Below, in pieces: positions 13,899 to 21,113 of a stretch of 41,210 bases of DNA (positions are counted from its first letter, which is position 1; every line of letters begins with the position of its first letter). The stretch comes from a virus. The stretch is taken from positions 1-41,210 of the IMG/VR virus record IMGVR_UViG_3300036760_000083; one strand, given 5' to 3'. A program made the position numbers and the translations under genes. The notes beneath the pieces were generated by a model that saw only the letters and a program-made list of their open reading frames with translations, made no database searches and was not told the DNA's origin.

Positions 13899-14366
13899 AT
13901 GACCAAAGACGAGTTTGATAAAGAAGAGAAACGATTAGCTGCGGTGGATATTACACCACTTTCTGATATGAAAGCAGCTCTTGGTGGAAAGAAACCAGTA
14001 TTAGCTCATGTCAGTGTTGCCCTTTTGAATTACGTCGCCAGAGCCCACCAATACGGAGCGCAAAAATATGAAATGGGTAATTATCTTAGAAAGCCTTCAG
14101 CTGGTACTGATGTTGATCGTTTACTTGAGTATATATCGGCTGCGCAAAGGCACCTTGCTCAATGGGCCGACTCAATCATTCGATTCGAAGGTAAGGGACT
14201 GGGGGCGAAAGTTCGAAAGGATGAAGCTTATTTCGGTGCAGACGACGAAAGCAAGCTCCCCCACGCCGCCCACGCAGGAGCGTCTTTATCCATGGCCTTA
14301 CAGCAAGCAGCAGACGCAGGACTAATTCCCCTCGACCCGGGGATTACTTGGAAGGTTACTAGATGA
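13899..14366 (+). CDS. dATP/dGTP diphosphohydrolase-like protein
   Basis: 155 residues. KKPVLAHVSVALLNYVARAH followed by QYGAQKYEMGNYLRKP and later LLEYISAAQRHLAQW and LPHAAHAGASLSMAL matches the phage nucleotide diphosphohydrolase N-terminal family, which has the plan GA.KY...N...RHL....H..HA. Members hydrolyse deoxypurine triphosphates, which changes the dNTP pool during infection. It starts directly after the previous stop and overlaps the exonuclease gene by 4 nt. I identify the family from motif layout only, and the catalytic residues are not certain. Confidence 0.65.
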   Translation: MTKDEFDKEEKRLAAVDITPLSDMKAALGGKKPVLAHVSVALLNYVARAHQYGAQKYEMGNYLRKPSAGTDVDRLLEYISAAQRHLAQWADSIIRFEGKGLGAKVRKDEAYFGADDESKLPHAAHAGASLSMALQQAADAGLIPLDPGITWKVTR

Positions 14367-15142
14367 TCAAAAAGCCACACATATTGTATTTCGACATAGA
14401 AACAACGCCAAATCTAGTCTTCGTTTGGCGGTTGGGTAAACAATACGTCTCTTATGATAGTATTCATAAAGAGCGAAAGATTTCTTGTATCTGCTACAAG
14501 TGGGGTGGTGAAAAGACTATACATACTTTAAAGATGAACATGAGTCTACATGATCTTACGAAACACGACGACCAAGCCGACAAAAAAATGCTCGAAGAAT
14601 TTTGCAAGGTCTATAAAGAAGCCGATCTTGCGGTAGGACACAACGGAATAAAATTTGACATAGGATCTATACGCAGTCGGCTAGTTGCCTATAACTTGCC
14701 CGATATTGCACCGGTTATCCTCGACGACACTTATATCTCTACCAAGGCCATTGGATTTAATAGTCACAAACTCGACTACTTATCGAAATATCTTGGTTTA
14801 GGACAGAAAGCACCCCACCCCTATCAACTGTGGGTAAATGTTATGCAGGGTAATGAGAAAGCTTTAGATGAAACAGTCGAATACTGCGTCCAGGACGTAC
14901 GATTGCTGGAAAAGATATATAATGCAGTGCTTCCGTATATAAACACGAAACTTAACCGGGCGGCATTTAACGAAGACGCAAGATTGTGCCCTTCTTGTGG
15001 CAAAAACACGCTTATATCAAACGGCACCAAAGTTACAGTTACGTGGGGTCAAAAGACGCAATTTAAATGTACTTCTTGTGGTAAATATAGTACAAGCGGA
15101 GCGACAAAGATTGCAACTGATAGCAAAATACTGCCGAGGTAA
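14363..15142 (+). CDS. DEDDy 3'-5' exonuclease with C-terminal zinc ribbon
   Basis: 259 residues. An RNase H-like exonuclease: ILYFDIETTPN (D and E of motif I, about residues 10-12), VGHNGIKFDIGSIRSR (motif II, about 91-106) and YCVQDV (Y and D of motif III, about 174-178). After residue about 205 there is a C4 zinc ribbon, CPSCGKNTL and CTSCGKYS. Such phage proteins may degrade host DNA or RNA or help recombination. It is separate from the polymerase's own exonuclease domain. It overlaps the previous gene (ATGA). Confidence 0.8.
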   Translation: MIKKPHILYFDIETTPNLVFVWRLGKQYVSYDSIHKERKISCICYKWGGEKTIHTLKMNMSLHDLTKHDDQADKKMLEEFCKVYKEADLAVGHNGIKFDIGSIRSRLVAYNLPDIAPVILDDTYISTKAIGFNSHKLDYLSKYLGLGQKAPHPYQLWVNVMQGNEKALDETVEYCVQDVRLLEKIYNAVLPYINTKLNRAAFNEDARLCPSCGKNTLISNGTKVTVTWGQKTQFKCTSCGKYSTSGATKIATDSKILPR

Positions 15143-15144
15143 AC

Positions 15145-15612
15145 ATGAGCGTATCAGACATTAGAATGCATAAGTTTGCCAAAGAATCTAATGAAATTGA
15201 AGGCATTACAGATACGCACAGACACTTAAATCATGCGGCGGCTTTGGAGAAGTTTCTTAAAGCACCAAAGATCAAAATTGATACATTGGTGGAGTTTGTG
15301 AAAGCTTTAGAACCGAACCATAATTTAAGAGTTCGTGATGAGCAGCAAGTTTGGGTTGGTGGACACGAAGGAGCTAAAGGGTCTAAAGTATTGTATTTAT
15401 TAGATGATTTGTTACAGCGAGTTGATTTAAAAGAATCTCCCAATGCGATACACCGACAATACGAAAAAATTCATCCATTTACAGACTGTAATGGGCGTTC
15501 TGGGCGGGCTTTGTGGCTTTGGCAAATGTATTGGCAAAAGAATTATGCTTTACGTTATCAATTTCTGCAAATGTATTATTACATGACCTTAGACGAGGAC
15601 CAAAACAAATGA
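15145..15612 (+). CDS. Fic-domain protein (predicted AMP transferase)
   Basis: 155 residues. The Fic motif is HPFTDCNGRSGR (110-121), with the catalytic histidine H110 and the canonical layout HPFx(D/E)xNGRxxR. The usual glycine before NGR is C114. Near the N-terminus ESNEIEG (S15, E19, G20) matches the (S/T)xxxE(G/N) inhibitory helix that keeps Fic enzymes off in cis. Fic proteins transfer AMP or another nucleotide part to Tyr, Ser or Thr of target proteins. It overlaps the tyrosine phosphatase-like gene by 4 nt (ATGA), so both are made together. The target is unknown. Confidence 0.85.
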   Translation: MSVSDIRMHKFAKESNEIEGITDTHRHLNHAAALEKFLKAPKIKIDTLVEFVKALEPNHNLRVRDEQQVWVGGHEGAKGSKVLYLLDDLLQRVDLKESPNAIHRQYEKIHPFTDCNGRSGRALWLWQMYWQKNYALRYQFLQMYYYMTLDEDQNK

Positions 15613-15977
15613 CTGAATCGAATTTTAACCGGATATGGAACGCACAGAATCCCAACCAAGGAGATTACAAAAAGGTTCTTTGTGTCTGTTCGGCAGGATT
15701 ATTGCGGTCTCCTACAGCCGCTCTTGTGTTGTCTAATGACCCGTTTAACTTCAATACTCGAGCTGCGGGACTAGACAAAGGCCACGCGCTAATCTGTGTA
15801 GACGAAGTGCTTTTAGCTTGGGCCGATGAGATTGTTTGTATGACTAAAGAACAAGAAGAAAGACTACAAGGTATGACGAAAAAGAATATCATTTGTCTGG
15901 AAATAGAAGACAGTTATACTTACAGAAATAAAGAATTGCAGAGCTTAATTGCCAAAAAATATAAGAGGATACCTTAA
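15609..15977 (+). CDS. low-molecular-weight protein tyrosine phosphatase-like protein
   Basis: 122 residues from ATG 15609, overlapping the Fic stop. An upstream frame start at 15513 would lie inside the Fic gene. VLCVCSAGLLRSPTAA holds the C-X5-R-S phosphate-binding loop (C27, R33, S34) at the expected place near the N-terminus. D101 in EIEDSYTY sits where the general acid of the DP(Y/F) loop would be, though the proline is absent. It lacks the usual glycine-asparagine of the loop (CxGNxCRS). It is probably a protein tyrosine or arginine phosphatase-like enzyme. Activity is not certain. Confidence 0.75.
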   Translation: MTESNFNRIWNAQNPNQGDYKKVLCVCSAGLLRSPTAALVLSNDPFNFNTRAAGLDKGHALICVDEVLLAWADEIVCMTKEQEERLQGMTKKNIICLEIEDSYTYRNKELQSLIAKKYKRIP

Positions 15978-16231
15978 TGCCCTACATTACAAAAGCAGAC
16001 AGAAAGAAATTAACTTTCCGAGACGATAAATTTCCTGAGACATCGGGAGAACTTAATTATCTTATAACGCAATTAGCCAATCAATATCTAAAATACAAAG
16101 GTTTGTCTTATACGACTTTAAATGAAATTATGGGCGTATTTACCTGTGCTTCTGTAGAGTTTTATAGAAGGGTGGTTGTTCCTTATGAAGACAAAAAGAA
16201 AGAAAATAACGGAGATGTTTTTGGGGCATAA
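15977..16231 (+). CDS. small conserved phage protein (84 aa)
   Basis: MPYITKADRKKL, then SGELNYLITQLANQYLKYKG, and near the end VEFYRRVVVPYEDKKKENNG DV. The layout MPYI...R...GELNYL...Y......EFYRR...PYED.K...NGDV is a small phage family known to me only as a domain of unknown function. The start overlaps the previous stop by one base (TAATG). Its end overlaps the next gene. Confidence 0.8.
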   Translation: MPYITKADRKKLTFRDDKFPETSGELNYLITQLANQYLKYKGLSYTTLNEIMGVFTCASVEFYRRVVVPYEDKKKENNGDVFGA

Positions 16232-16697
16232 ACGGTTTTACTTGTGCGGCTCTATGTCTGGCCTAAAGAATTTCGGGGCGGGATGGCGAAAGAACGTTCG
16301 AACCTTTCTTGAAAAGGTAGGACATTCGGGCTACGACCCCTGTCTTGAAGAACGACATGAGCATATTAAATATAACATAGCAAAAGATCAAATTTCAAAC
16401 TGGGAAGCTTTGCCTCAAGAATTACAGGAAGAGATTATTGAAAAGGATTTAGACGCTATTAATGAAAGTGATGCTCTTATATGCTACTTTACACGATATA
16501 GCACGGGGACCATTTCCGAATTGACTTATGCGTTATATCAAAATTTGCCGGTATATTTCGTGACACGAAAGAAATTAATAGGATGGGTGGGAACGGTATC
16601 AAGGGCGTATCCGAACAAAAAATTTAAGACTTTTAAAGAACTCAAACATTTTCTCAGGAGGCAAAATGCTAACACCAAAGAGATTGGAAGAAATTAG
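16215..16697 (+). CDS. nucleoside 2-deoxyribosyltransferase-like protein
   Basis: About 160 residues from ATG 16215 (GGAG nearby); ATG 16185 is an in-frame alternative. KRFYLCGSMSG opens the fold. DLDAINESDALICYFTRYST and GTISELTYALYQNLPVYFVT are the typical second half, with the acidic residue in the E-L-x-Y-A helix that acts in this superfamily. Deoxyribosyltransferase relatives in phages exchange or remove bases of deoxynucleosides. Here it may take part in nucleotide salvage or signalling. It overlaps the previous gene, and its 3' end overlaps the next by 32 nt. Confidence 0.7.
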   Translation: MFLGHKRFYLCGSMSGLKNFGAGWRKNVRTFLEKVGHSGYDPCLEERHEHIKYNIAKDQISNWEALPQELQEEIIEKDLDAINESDALICYFTRYSTGTISELTYALYQNLPVYFVTRKKLIGWVGTVSRAYPNKKFKTFKELKHFLRRQNANTKEIGRN

Positions 16698-16905
16698 AGT
16701 TAATCAAGCATACGCAGAACAATTGCTGGAAAATGGTTCTGTTTATAAATATGATAAATGGTTAGAGAATTATCTTATTGATACGGGTGATTTGTTGGAT
16801 GAAGTGCAGCGGCTTAAATATCACGACGAAGAAGCTTTGATTAAAGCAGAATCGGAATATCGGGCAGATGAAATTATGCGAGTAAATGGCCAAGAAACCA
16901 AATGA
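16666..16905 (+). CDS. hypothetical helical protein (79 aa)
   Basis: ATG 16666 follows an ideal CAGGAGG. A mostly helical acidic protein: MLTPKRLEEIRVNQAYAEQL to RVNGQETK. It overlaps both neighbours, so it is part of the operon. No recognised family. Confidence 0.7.
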   Translation: MLTPKRLEEIRVNQAYAEQLLENGSVYKYDKWLENYLIDTGDLLDEVQRLKYHDEEALIKAESEYRADEIMRVNGQETK

Positions 16906-17189
16906 ACGACAAAAAAGTTAAAATACAACCTGGGGATATTATAGAAGTTGTGTGGAGAGATGCTTATTCCCCCACTGGCGAGATTTGGACTACTTGTTAT
17001 GAAGTGGACAAAGAAGCTAAAAAAGCAGATACTCGAATGAGAGCATGTGGTTATTTTGTATGCACAAGTGGGTATTTTTCTTGTATTGCTAGTATGTGGG
17101 ATTTTAATCCAGACAGTTATGAATGTGGTAAAATCCTATATATTCCTAATTCCGAGATTGTGAGTTTTAAGAAGATAAAGGGACATTAA
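16902..17189 (+). CDS. hypothetical protein (95 aa)
   Basis: Starts MNDKKVKIQPGDIIEVVWRD. A small beta-rich protein with five cysteines in the middle and C-terminal half (CYEV, ACGYFVC, SCIA, YECG). PGDIIEVVWRDA and NSEIVSF would fit an SH3-like barrel. No family is recognised. It overlaps the previous gene by 4 nt. Confidence 0.65.
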   Translation: MNDKKVKIQPGDIIEVVWRDAYSPTGEIWTTCYEVDKEAKKADTRMRACGYFVCTSGYFSCIASMWDFNPDSYECGKILYIPNSEIVSFKKIKGH

Positions 17190-17198
17190 GGGGACACA

Positions 17199-18119
17199 AT
17201 GAGCAATATTGTAGCTTATCCTTCTATATATGCTATTGGACATGCCGCTATTCGAGATATTTTCTCTACTGATGTTATTGTCGAGGAGAAGATTGATGGA
17301 TCTCAGTTTTCCTTTAAATGGACAGATGGTTGTGGTATTACAGAAGCCCGTTCCAAGGGAGCAGAACTAGATATTTCCAATAACGGGGATAATTGCAATA
17401 AATTGTTTCAGCCTGCCGTAAAGACCATGTTGCAACTTGCCAAAGATGGCAAATTAAAATCAGGCTGGATTTATCGAGGCGAAGCACTGTGCAAGCCAAA
17501 GCACAACACGTTGGCTTATAATAGAGCCCCGGAAACAGGCTTTATTTTGTTTGATATTGATGATGGCTTGCAAAATTATATGTCCAGAGCAGATAAAGAA
17601 AAAGAAGCATCTAGACTCGGACTTGAAATTGTTCCTGTTTTATTTCAAGGAAAAGTAGATAATTTTGAACAAATTCAAGGATTTATGGAGCAGGAGTCTT
17701 GTTTGGGAGGAATTAAGATCGAAGGCTTTGTTGTCAAAAACTACAACTTGTTCACAGTGGAAAAGAAGGTAATGTTAGGCAAGTACGTATCTGAGGCGTT
17801 CAAGGAGAAGCACCGTTCTGATTGGAAGGCCGATCATCCCAACAAGGCTGACATTATGACCGCTCTTGAAATGACGTATAGGAATGAAAATAGATGGATT
17901 AAGGCGATTCAGCATTTACAAGAACGGGGCGAGCTAAAAGGGATGCCCGAGGATATTGGACCTTTGATGAAAGAAGTCTCTCTTGACGTGTTAAAAGAGG
18001 AGCAAGACGAGATTAAGCAGAAGCTTTTTGACTGGGCTTGGCGACGACTTAGCACTGGGGTGACTAAAGGACTAGCACAGTGGTATAAGGAAAGGTTGGC
18101 CCAAAATGCACTGTCCTAA
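17199..18119 (+). CDS. RNA ligase (Rnl2-type nucleotidyltransferase)
   Basis: 306 residues. The AMP-accepting lysine K31 lies in VEEKIDGSQFSF (motif I, KxDGS). IYRGEAL (91-97) is motif III, GFILFDID (114-121) IIIa, IEGFVVKNY (174-182) IV, and EKKVMLGKYV (188-197) V. The C-terminal third is helical, as in phage RNA ligases. It joins RNA ends, for example to repair tRNAs cut by host defence nucleases. No polynucleotide kinase is visible in the window. The start follows GGGGACACA. It is followed by an overlapping zinc-ribbon gene. Confidence 0.85.
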   Translation: MSNIVAYPSIYAIGHAAIRDIFSTDVIVEEKIDGSQFSFKWTDGCGITEARSKGAELDISNNGDNCNKLFQPAVKTMLQLAKDGKLKSGWIYRGEALCKPKHNTLAYNRAPETGFILFDIDDGLQNYMSRADKEKEASRLGLEIVPVLFQGKVDNFEQIQGFMEQESCLGGIKIEGFVVKNYNLFTVEKKVMLGKYVSEAFKEKHRSDWKADHPNKADIMTALEMTYRNENRWIKAIQHLQERGELKGMPEDIGPLMKEVSLDVLKEEQDEIKQKLFDWAWRRLSTGVTKGLAQWYKERLAQNALS

Positions 18120-18393
18120 TTGTGGCCATAAGCAATATTGTCCCTGTCCTAACTGTGTAGATACCTGTCCCAAAGATATGAAACCTTGGGTATGGCTTAA
18201 AGGGGATATTATCAATTGTGGAAATTGCGGCTTTAGTCAATACGCAGACTGGTGGGAAGAAGTGACTGTGGCAATATACAAATGGACACAACAGGCTATT
18301 AAAACACCCATGGTTCAGAATTCTGCACTTAAACAGTATAATATTCTATCAGAAAGTGCTAAAATAAACCTTGACAACCTGGACGATTTGTGA
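18106..18393 (+). CDS. zinc-ribbon protein (95 aa)
   Basis: Six cysteines lie in the N-terminal part (CPNCGH..CPCPNCVDTC), then CGNCGFSQYADWW (two more) and a helical, hydrophilic C-terminus. It is probably two zinc-binding knuckles that contact nucleic acid or protein. It overlaps the RNA ligase end by 14 nt. GAAAGGTT upstream is the ribosome site. No known family. Confidence 0.65.
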   Translation: MHCPNCGHKQYCPCPNCVDTCPKDMKPWVWLKGDIINCGNCGFSQYADWWEEVTVAIYKWTQQAIKTPMVQNSALKQYNILSESAKINLDNLDDL

Positions 18394-18399
18394 TAAGCT
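18371..18399 (+). promoter_or_regulatory. internal promoter
   Basis: TTGACA at 18371-18376, a 17-nt spacer, and TAAGCT at 18394-18399. ATG 18407 lies 7 nt beyond the -10 box. It resembles the promoters at 8850 and 23257. Confidence 0.45.
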
Positions 18400-18406
18400 A
18401 TCTTCA

Positions 18407-18634
18407 ATGATAAATGACCATTTACTTTATTTTGCTGAGATTGTAGGAGCTTGTACGGTTGTAGAAGTCTTGTTTAGGTACATAGACTCTCGCACCAACA
18501 GGCAAATCAATGAAATGCTCTGTGACGGCTGCAACAAACCGCGCAAGCTCCTACACTCTAAAGATAAGAAGTTGTGGTTATGTCGAAGCTGTGCTAGGGT
18601 TTACAAAGCGAATAAATTGGAGACATATAAATGA
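18407..18634 (+). CDS. small protein with membrane segment and zinc ribbon
   Basis: 75 residues from ATG 18407, a start suggested by the promoter; a TTG at 18371 in frame is the alternative, but it is the -35 box. The N-terminal half (LLYFAEIVGACTVVEVLF) is hydrophobic and may be one membrane helix. The C-terminal half holds CDGCNKPRKLL and WLCRSCARVY, a C4 zinc ribbon. No recognised family. The next gene starts within its stop (ATGA). Confidence 0.6.
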   Translation: MINDHLLYFAEIVGACTVVEVLFRYIDSRTNRQINEMLCDGCNKPRKLLHSKDKKLWLCRSCARVYKANKLETYK

Positions 18635-19023
18635 GCAAAGTTCTAGTTGATTTTCTAAAAGACCTCTCTCAAGAGCATCGCACTGAATCGCAACTTGAGA
18701 AAGAATCTAGATTTACAGGAAACCCCTCAGATTGTTCTTATGATGCATATTATGCTGGTATTGCGGCAACAGAAGCAGCAATTGCACTCGTAGCCCGAAG
18801 GATTTTACATACACATTTAACAGAAAGCGAAGGAGATACCAATGGGATCGTGGCGAAAGAATCAAATATCGGAACATCCGAAGATGGAAGCGAATACGTC
18901 GCAACAGAAAGAGAGTGTGACGCAGAATATTTCGTCGGTTGTGCAATCTGCGGAATTGATAGTTGGTGCAACGGTGGAGGCTGTCTCACCCAAAACTGTC
19001 CCAACTGTCCCCTCCCTTTCTAA
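18631..19023 (+). CDS. hypothetical protein with Cys-rich C-terminus (130 aa)
   Basis: ATG 18631 follows GGAGA. The helical N-terminus starts MSKVLVDFLKDLSQEHRTES; a central helix is rich in alanine (YAGIAATEAAIALVARR). The C-terminal 50 residues hold cysteines in CAICGIDSWC and CLTQNCPNCP that could bind zinc. The last 182 nt overlap the next gene, which is in the +1 frame and has its own strong ribosome site. No recognised family. Confidence 0.6.
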   Translation: MSKVLVDFLKDLSQEHRTESQLEKESRFTGNPSDCSYDAYYAGIAATEAAIALVARRILHTHLTESEGDTNGIVAKESNIGTSEDGSEYVATERECDAEYFVGCAICGIDSWCNGGGCLTQNCPNCPLPF

Positions 19024-19345
19024 GAAGCAGTTTGAATTGTCCGATGCAGATTTTGAGTTTCTGAATTTAGGACAGTACTCCCAAGAGACCTGGGAAGCAA
19101 TTGGGCGTAAGCATGGGGTGGACCCGACGACACGAGAACCTCTGCCCAATACAGGAGGGCGTGCTTTTGTTGCCGTCGTTAGAAAATACTCTCCTGTTGC
19201 ACTTCCTGGTGGCTATGTTGTAACTACCGGCAATATCAACGCCGTTCCAATTAATCCAAGAGATACAGCGGCTATTAGAGCTAGTTTGAATGGTCGTGAC
19301 TTGACTAAACCCGTTAATAACGATACTACAACCGAGGAAATTTGA
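18842..19345 (+). CDS. hypothetical protein (167 aa) overlapping the previous gene
   Basis: ATG 18842 is preceded by AAGGAGAT at ideal spacing, which decides this start despite the 182-nt overlap. The N-terminal about 60 residues are low-complexity (S, T, V, E). Residues about 65-150 look folded: YSQETWEAIGRKHGVDPTTR with PGGYVVTTGNINAVP. The C-terminus ends in TTTEEI. No recognised family. A second start inside the overlap is possible. Confidence 0.6.
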   Translation: MGSWRKNQISEHPKMEANTSQQKESVTQNISSVVQSAELIVGATVEAVSPKTVPTVPSLSKKQFELSDADFEFLNLGQYSQETWEAIGRKHGVDPTTREPLPNTGGRAFVAVVRKYSPVALPGGYVVTTGNINAVPINPRDTAAIRASLNGRDLTKPVNNDTTTEEI

Positions 19346-19665
19346 TGAGTAATTACCCCCCCGAAACAGTCGAAATGTTAGTGGAGTATCGAGTTGGATA
19401 TGTCTTGGCTATCTATCAGAAGATGTTAAAACAATGGTTTGGTGATAAATTCGAAACCACTCTGCCTAATAATGCTTTGGACTTTTTAGAGAAACATATA
19501 AAGCGAGGAATGGTAGCAAAAAATTGGATTAAAGAAAACGCGCCTAAAATAACTGGGAAAAATTATACAGAACAGAGTTCTGTCTGTGGGGAAAACGAAC
19601 ATGCGAATAAAGATACATGCGCAAGTGGGAGTGTTCCACAAGCCGAAACAGAATCCAGACATTGA
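19345..19665 (+). CDS. hypothetical protein (106 aa)
   Basis: ATG 19345 overlaps the previous stop (TGATG) with GAGGAAA upstream. Helical: EMLVEYRVGYVLAIYQKMLK then WFGDKFETTLP. The tail is hydrophilic with two cysteines. No recognised family. Confidence 0.6.
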   Translation: MSNYPPETVEMLVEYRVGYVLAIYQKMLKQWFGDKFETTLPNNALDFLEKHIKRGMVAKNWIKENAPKITGKNYTEQSSVCGENEHANKDTCASGSVPQAETESRH

Positions 19666-19825
19666 TTTCTACAAGCTCTTAGATAAAGATGCGGAGATTT
19701 TGGAATGGATGATGAATCAGGAGCACGTATTTAAATTAAAGAAGAGACACAAATTGCCCGATGGCAGTACTTTTTTAGTAGAATTTGAAGCAATTACAGA
19801 TTTACCCTTGGAGGCGGCGAAATGA
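19601..19825 (+). CDS. hypothetical protein (74 aa)
   Basis: Start chosen at ATG 19601 (GGGGAAAACGAAC upstream) rather than GTG 19586 in the same frame. MRIKIHAQVGVFHKPKQNPD, then a helix DFYKLLDKDAEILEWMMN and a strand-rich end. The first 65 nt overlap the previous gene. It overlaps the next by 4 nt. No known family. Confidence 0.6.
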   Translation: MRIKIHAQVGVFHKPKQNPDIDFYKLLDKDAEILEWMMNQEHVFKLKKRHKLPDGSTFLVEFEAITDLPLEAAK

Positions 19826-20004
19826 AACTTTCAATTAATCCCGGGATAGGCGGTTTTCCGGCACTTTTGTTTACTATCTTAAAGTTGACGGGAATAATTC
19901 ACTGGTCTTGGGTTTGGGTTTTAAGTCCTGTTTGGATACCTTTCAGTCTTATGTGTGTTCTAGTTATTTTTGTTTTAATCATTCAATCATTTGAAAGACA
20001 CTAA
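19822..20004 (+). CDS. small membrane protein (transmembrane Fragile-X-F-type)
   Basis: 60 residues with two hydrophobic segments, GFPALLFTILKLTGII and WVWVLSPVWIPFSLMCVLVI, joined by HWSW. LFTILKLTGIIHWSWVWVLS followed by PVWIP is the hallmark of a small phage membrane protein annotated as transmembrane Fragile-X-F protein, whose function is unknown. It is the last gene of the rightward unit and is followed by the terminator. Its place at the end, convergent with the lysis region, would allow a role in the envelope. Confidence 0.8.
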   Translation: MKLSINPGIGGFPALLFTILKLTGIIHWSWVWVLSPVWIPFSLMCVLVIFVLIIQSFERH

Positions 20005-20030
20005 AACCAGTCATTTAATAGATAATAAAA

Positions 20031-20066
20031 AAGCCCGGACGCTCTTTTTAGGGAGTATCCGGGCTT
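20031..20066. terminator. bidirectional intrinsic terminator
   Basis: AAGCCCGGA (20031-20039) pairs with TCCGGGCTT (20058-20066), with a further CTC/GAG pairing inside. A T-rich tract follows on the plus strand, and an A-rich tract precedes it (20021-20030), which gives a T tract on the minus strand. It serves the right-going unit ending at 20004 and the left-going unit ending at 20091. Confidence 0.85.
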
Positions 20067-20090
20067 CTTCTTTTCTAACTTCCTTTACGC

Positions 20091-20399
20091 TTACGCGCCA
20101 GATGCATCAAGATTCGCATTGCCAAAAGCGAAATAGATATACACTTTCGCACTTTCATTAGCTTCCGCATCCGAACCAAGAGAAAAACCCGTGGGCGTGA
20201 GAGTGCAGCCGTTAGTCTCTGCGCCAACTTCCGAATCCACGGATGCTACGGTCGCAGCGGTCATTCCATTAATGTGGAACCAAAAGCCGTCTCCGTCAGT
20301 CTGATTAAAACCCAAGACAAACTCGGGCTTAAATCCCAACGTAATTGCCTGAGTAGCGCCAGAACCCGTATAAGTGCCGGTTTTATATGAAGGGACCAT
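20091..20399 (-). CDS. small virion or surface-type protein, paralog of the upstream domain
   Basis: 102 residues. GFKPEFVLGFNQTDGDGFWF followed by NGCTLTPTGFSLGSDAEANE and a YIYFAFG strand match the fold plan of the neighbouring 209-residue protein: GFxPxxVxxxN, a polar loop, TPTGFxxGxD, YxxxA. This plan is common in phage virion proteins. It is the last gene of the late unit. AAAGGAG lies upstream of ATG. Confidence 0.65.
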   Translation of the reverse strand: MVPSYKTGTYTGSGATQAITLGFKPEFVLGFNQTDGDGFWFHINGMTAATVASVDSEVGAETNGCTLTPTGFSLGSDAEANESAKVYIYFAFGNANLDASGA

Positions 20400-20431
20400 A
20401 ATTTTAATTCTCCTTTAGAATATTGTTAAGT

Positions 20432-21061
20432 TTAGAACTTCCAAGCAGACCAATACAGCACCTCGGACCCGCCGGGGTTAATATCGGAATCCGTACCAAC
20501 CGTGAATCCGTTCTTCGTGGGAGTAATACCCAACGTTGTAATGAAGGCAGAATCAGCAGCACCGCCAGTAAACGAACCTGCCGGAGTGACTCCCTTAACG
20601 ATCTTATAAGCTCCCGCATCAGTATTCGCGGAACCTTGAACAGTAAGAACCGCAGGAGCAGCAGAAACCGCTGTATTGCTCAAAATGAGATTGGGCGGGG
20701 TCGCGCCTGTAGCGGAAATCAACCACATACCAGCACATTGATTAAGAGTCATAGTCTGATTATCCGTAGTCGTAATCACTTGACCAACAGCCGACAAACC
20801 CGTACCTGAAAAAGCTGGGGTCGCTAAATTCAAGTCGCTCGTAGGAGCAGTTCCGGTAAACGTACCAGAAGCCACCCCATTAACCTTGTATCCCGCTGCG
20901 TCGGGCATACGTTTATTCCATGCTAGCGTAGCTTCCCCGGTACGATTGTGTAAAAGAACGACAGCCGGTCTGAATCCGCAATCAATACTAATTGCAGAGC
21001 CGGTCGTAGCAACTTCACCACAAGCAACCTGGGGGCCTACACTTTTATCTCCGTCAGCCAT
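20432..21061 (-). CDS. virion or surface-type protein (209 aa)
   Basis: It contains GFRPAVVLLHNRTGEATLAW near the N-terminus and ITPTKNGFTVGTDSDINPGG with VLYWSAWKF at the end, a beta-sandwich style plan seen in phage structural proteins. It is placed between the rhomboid and the smaller paralog at 20091. AAGGGAGG precedes ATG. Probably a decoration or tail-surface protein; the precise role is unknown. Confidence 0.6.
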   Translation of the reverse strand: MADGDKSVGPQVACGEVATTGSAISIDCGFRPAVVLLHNRTGEATLAWNKRMPDAAGYKVNGVASGTFTGTAPTSDLNLATPAFSGTGLSAVGQVITTTDNQTMTLNQCAGMWLISATGATPPNLILSNTAVSAAPAVLTVQGSANTDAGAYKIVKGVTPAGSFTGGAADSAFITTLGITPTKNGFTVGTDSDINPGGSEVLYWSAWKF

Positions 21062-21093
21062 AATTGGCCTCCCTTAAAATGCGGACTAATCCC

Positions 21094-21112
21094 GTACTAG
21101 ACAATCTAGTAT
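21094..21112 (-). other. short intergenic hairpin
   Basis: TACTAG (21095-21100) and CTAGTA (21106-21111) form a 6-bp stem around ACAAT between the rhomboid stop and the next gene. There is no U-tract on the minus strand, so it is not a typical terminator. Confidence 0.3.
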
Positions 21113-21113
21113 G

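Noticed and set aside
20423-20809. Plus-strand 128-codon frame opposite the 209-residue late gene
   Set aside because: Antisense shadow; no plus-strand promoter or ribosome site beyond the terminator.
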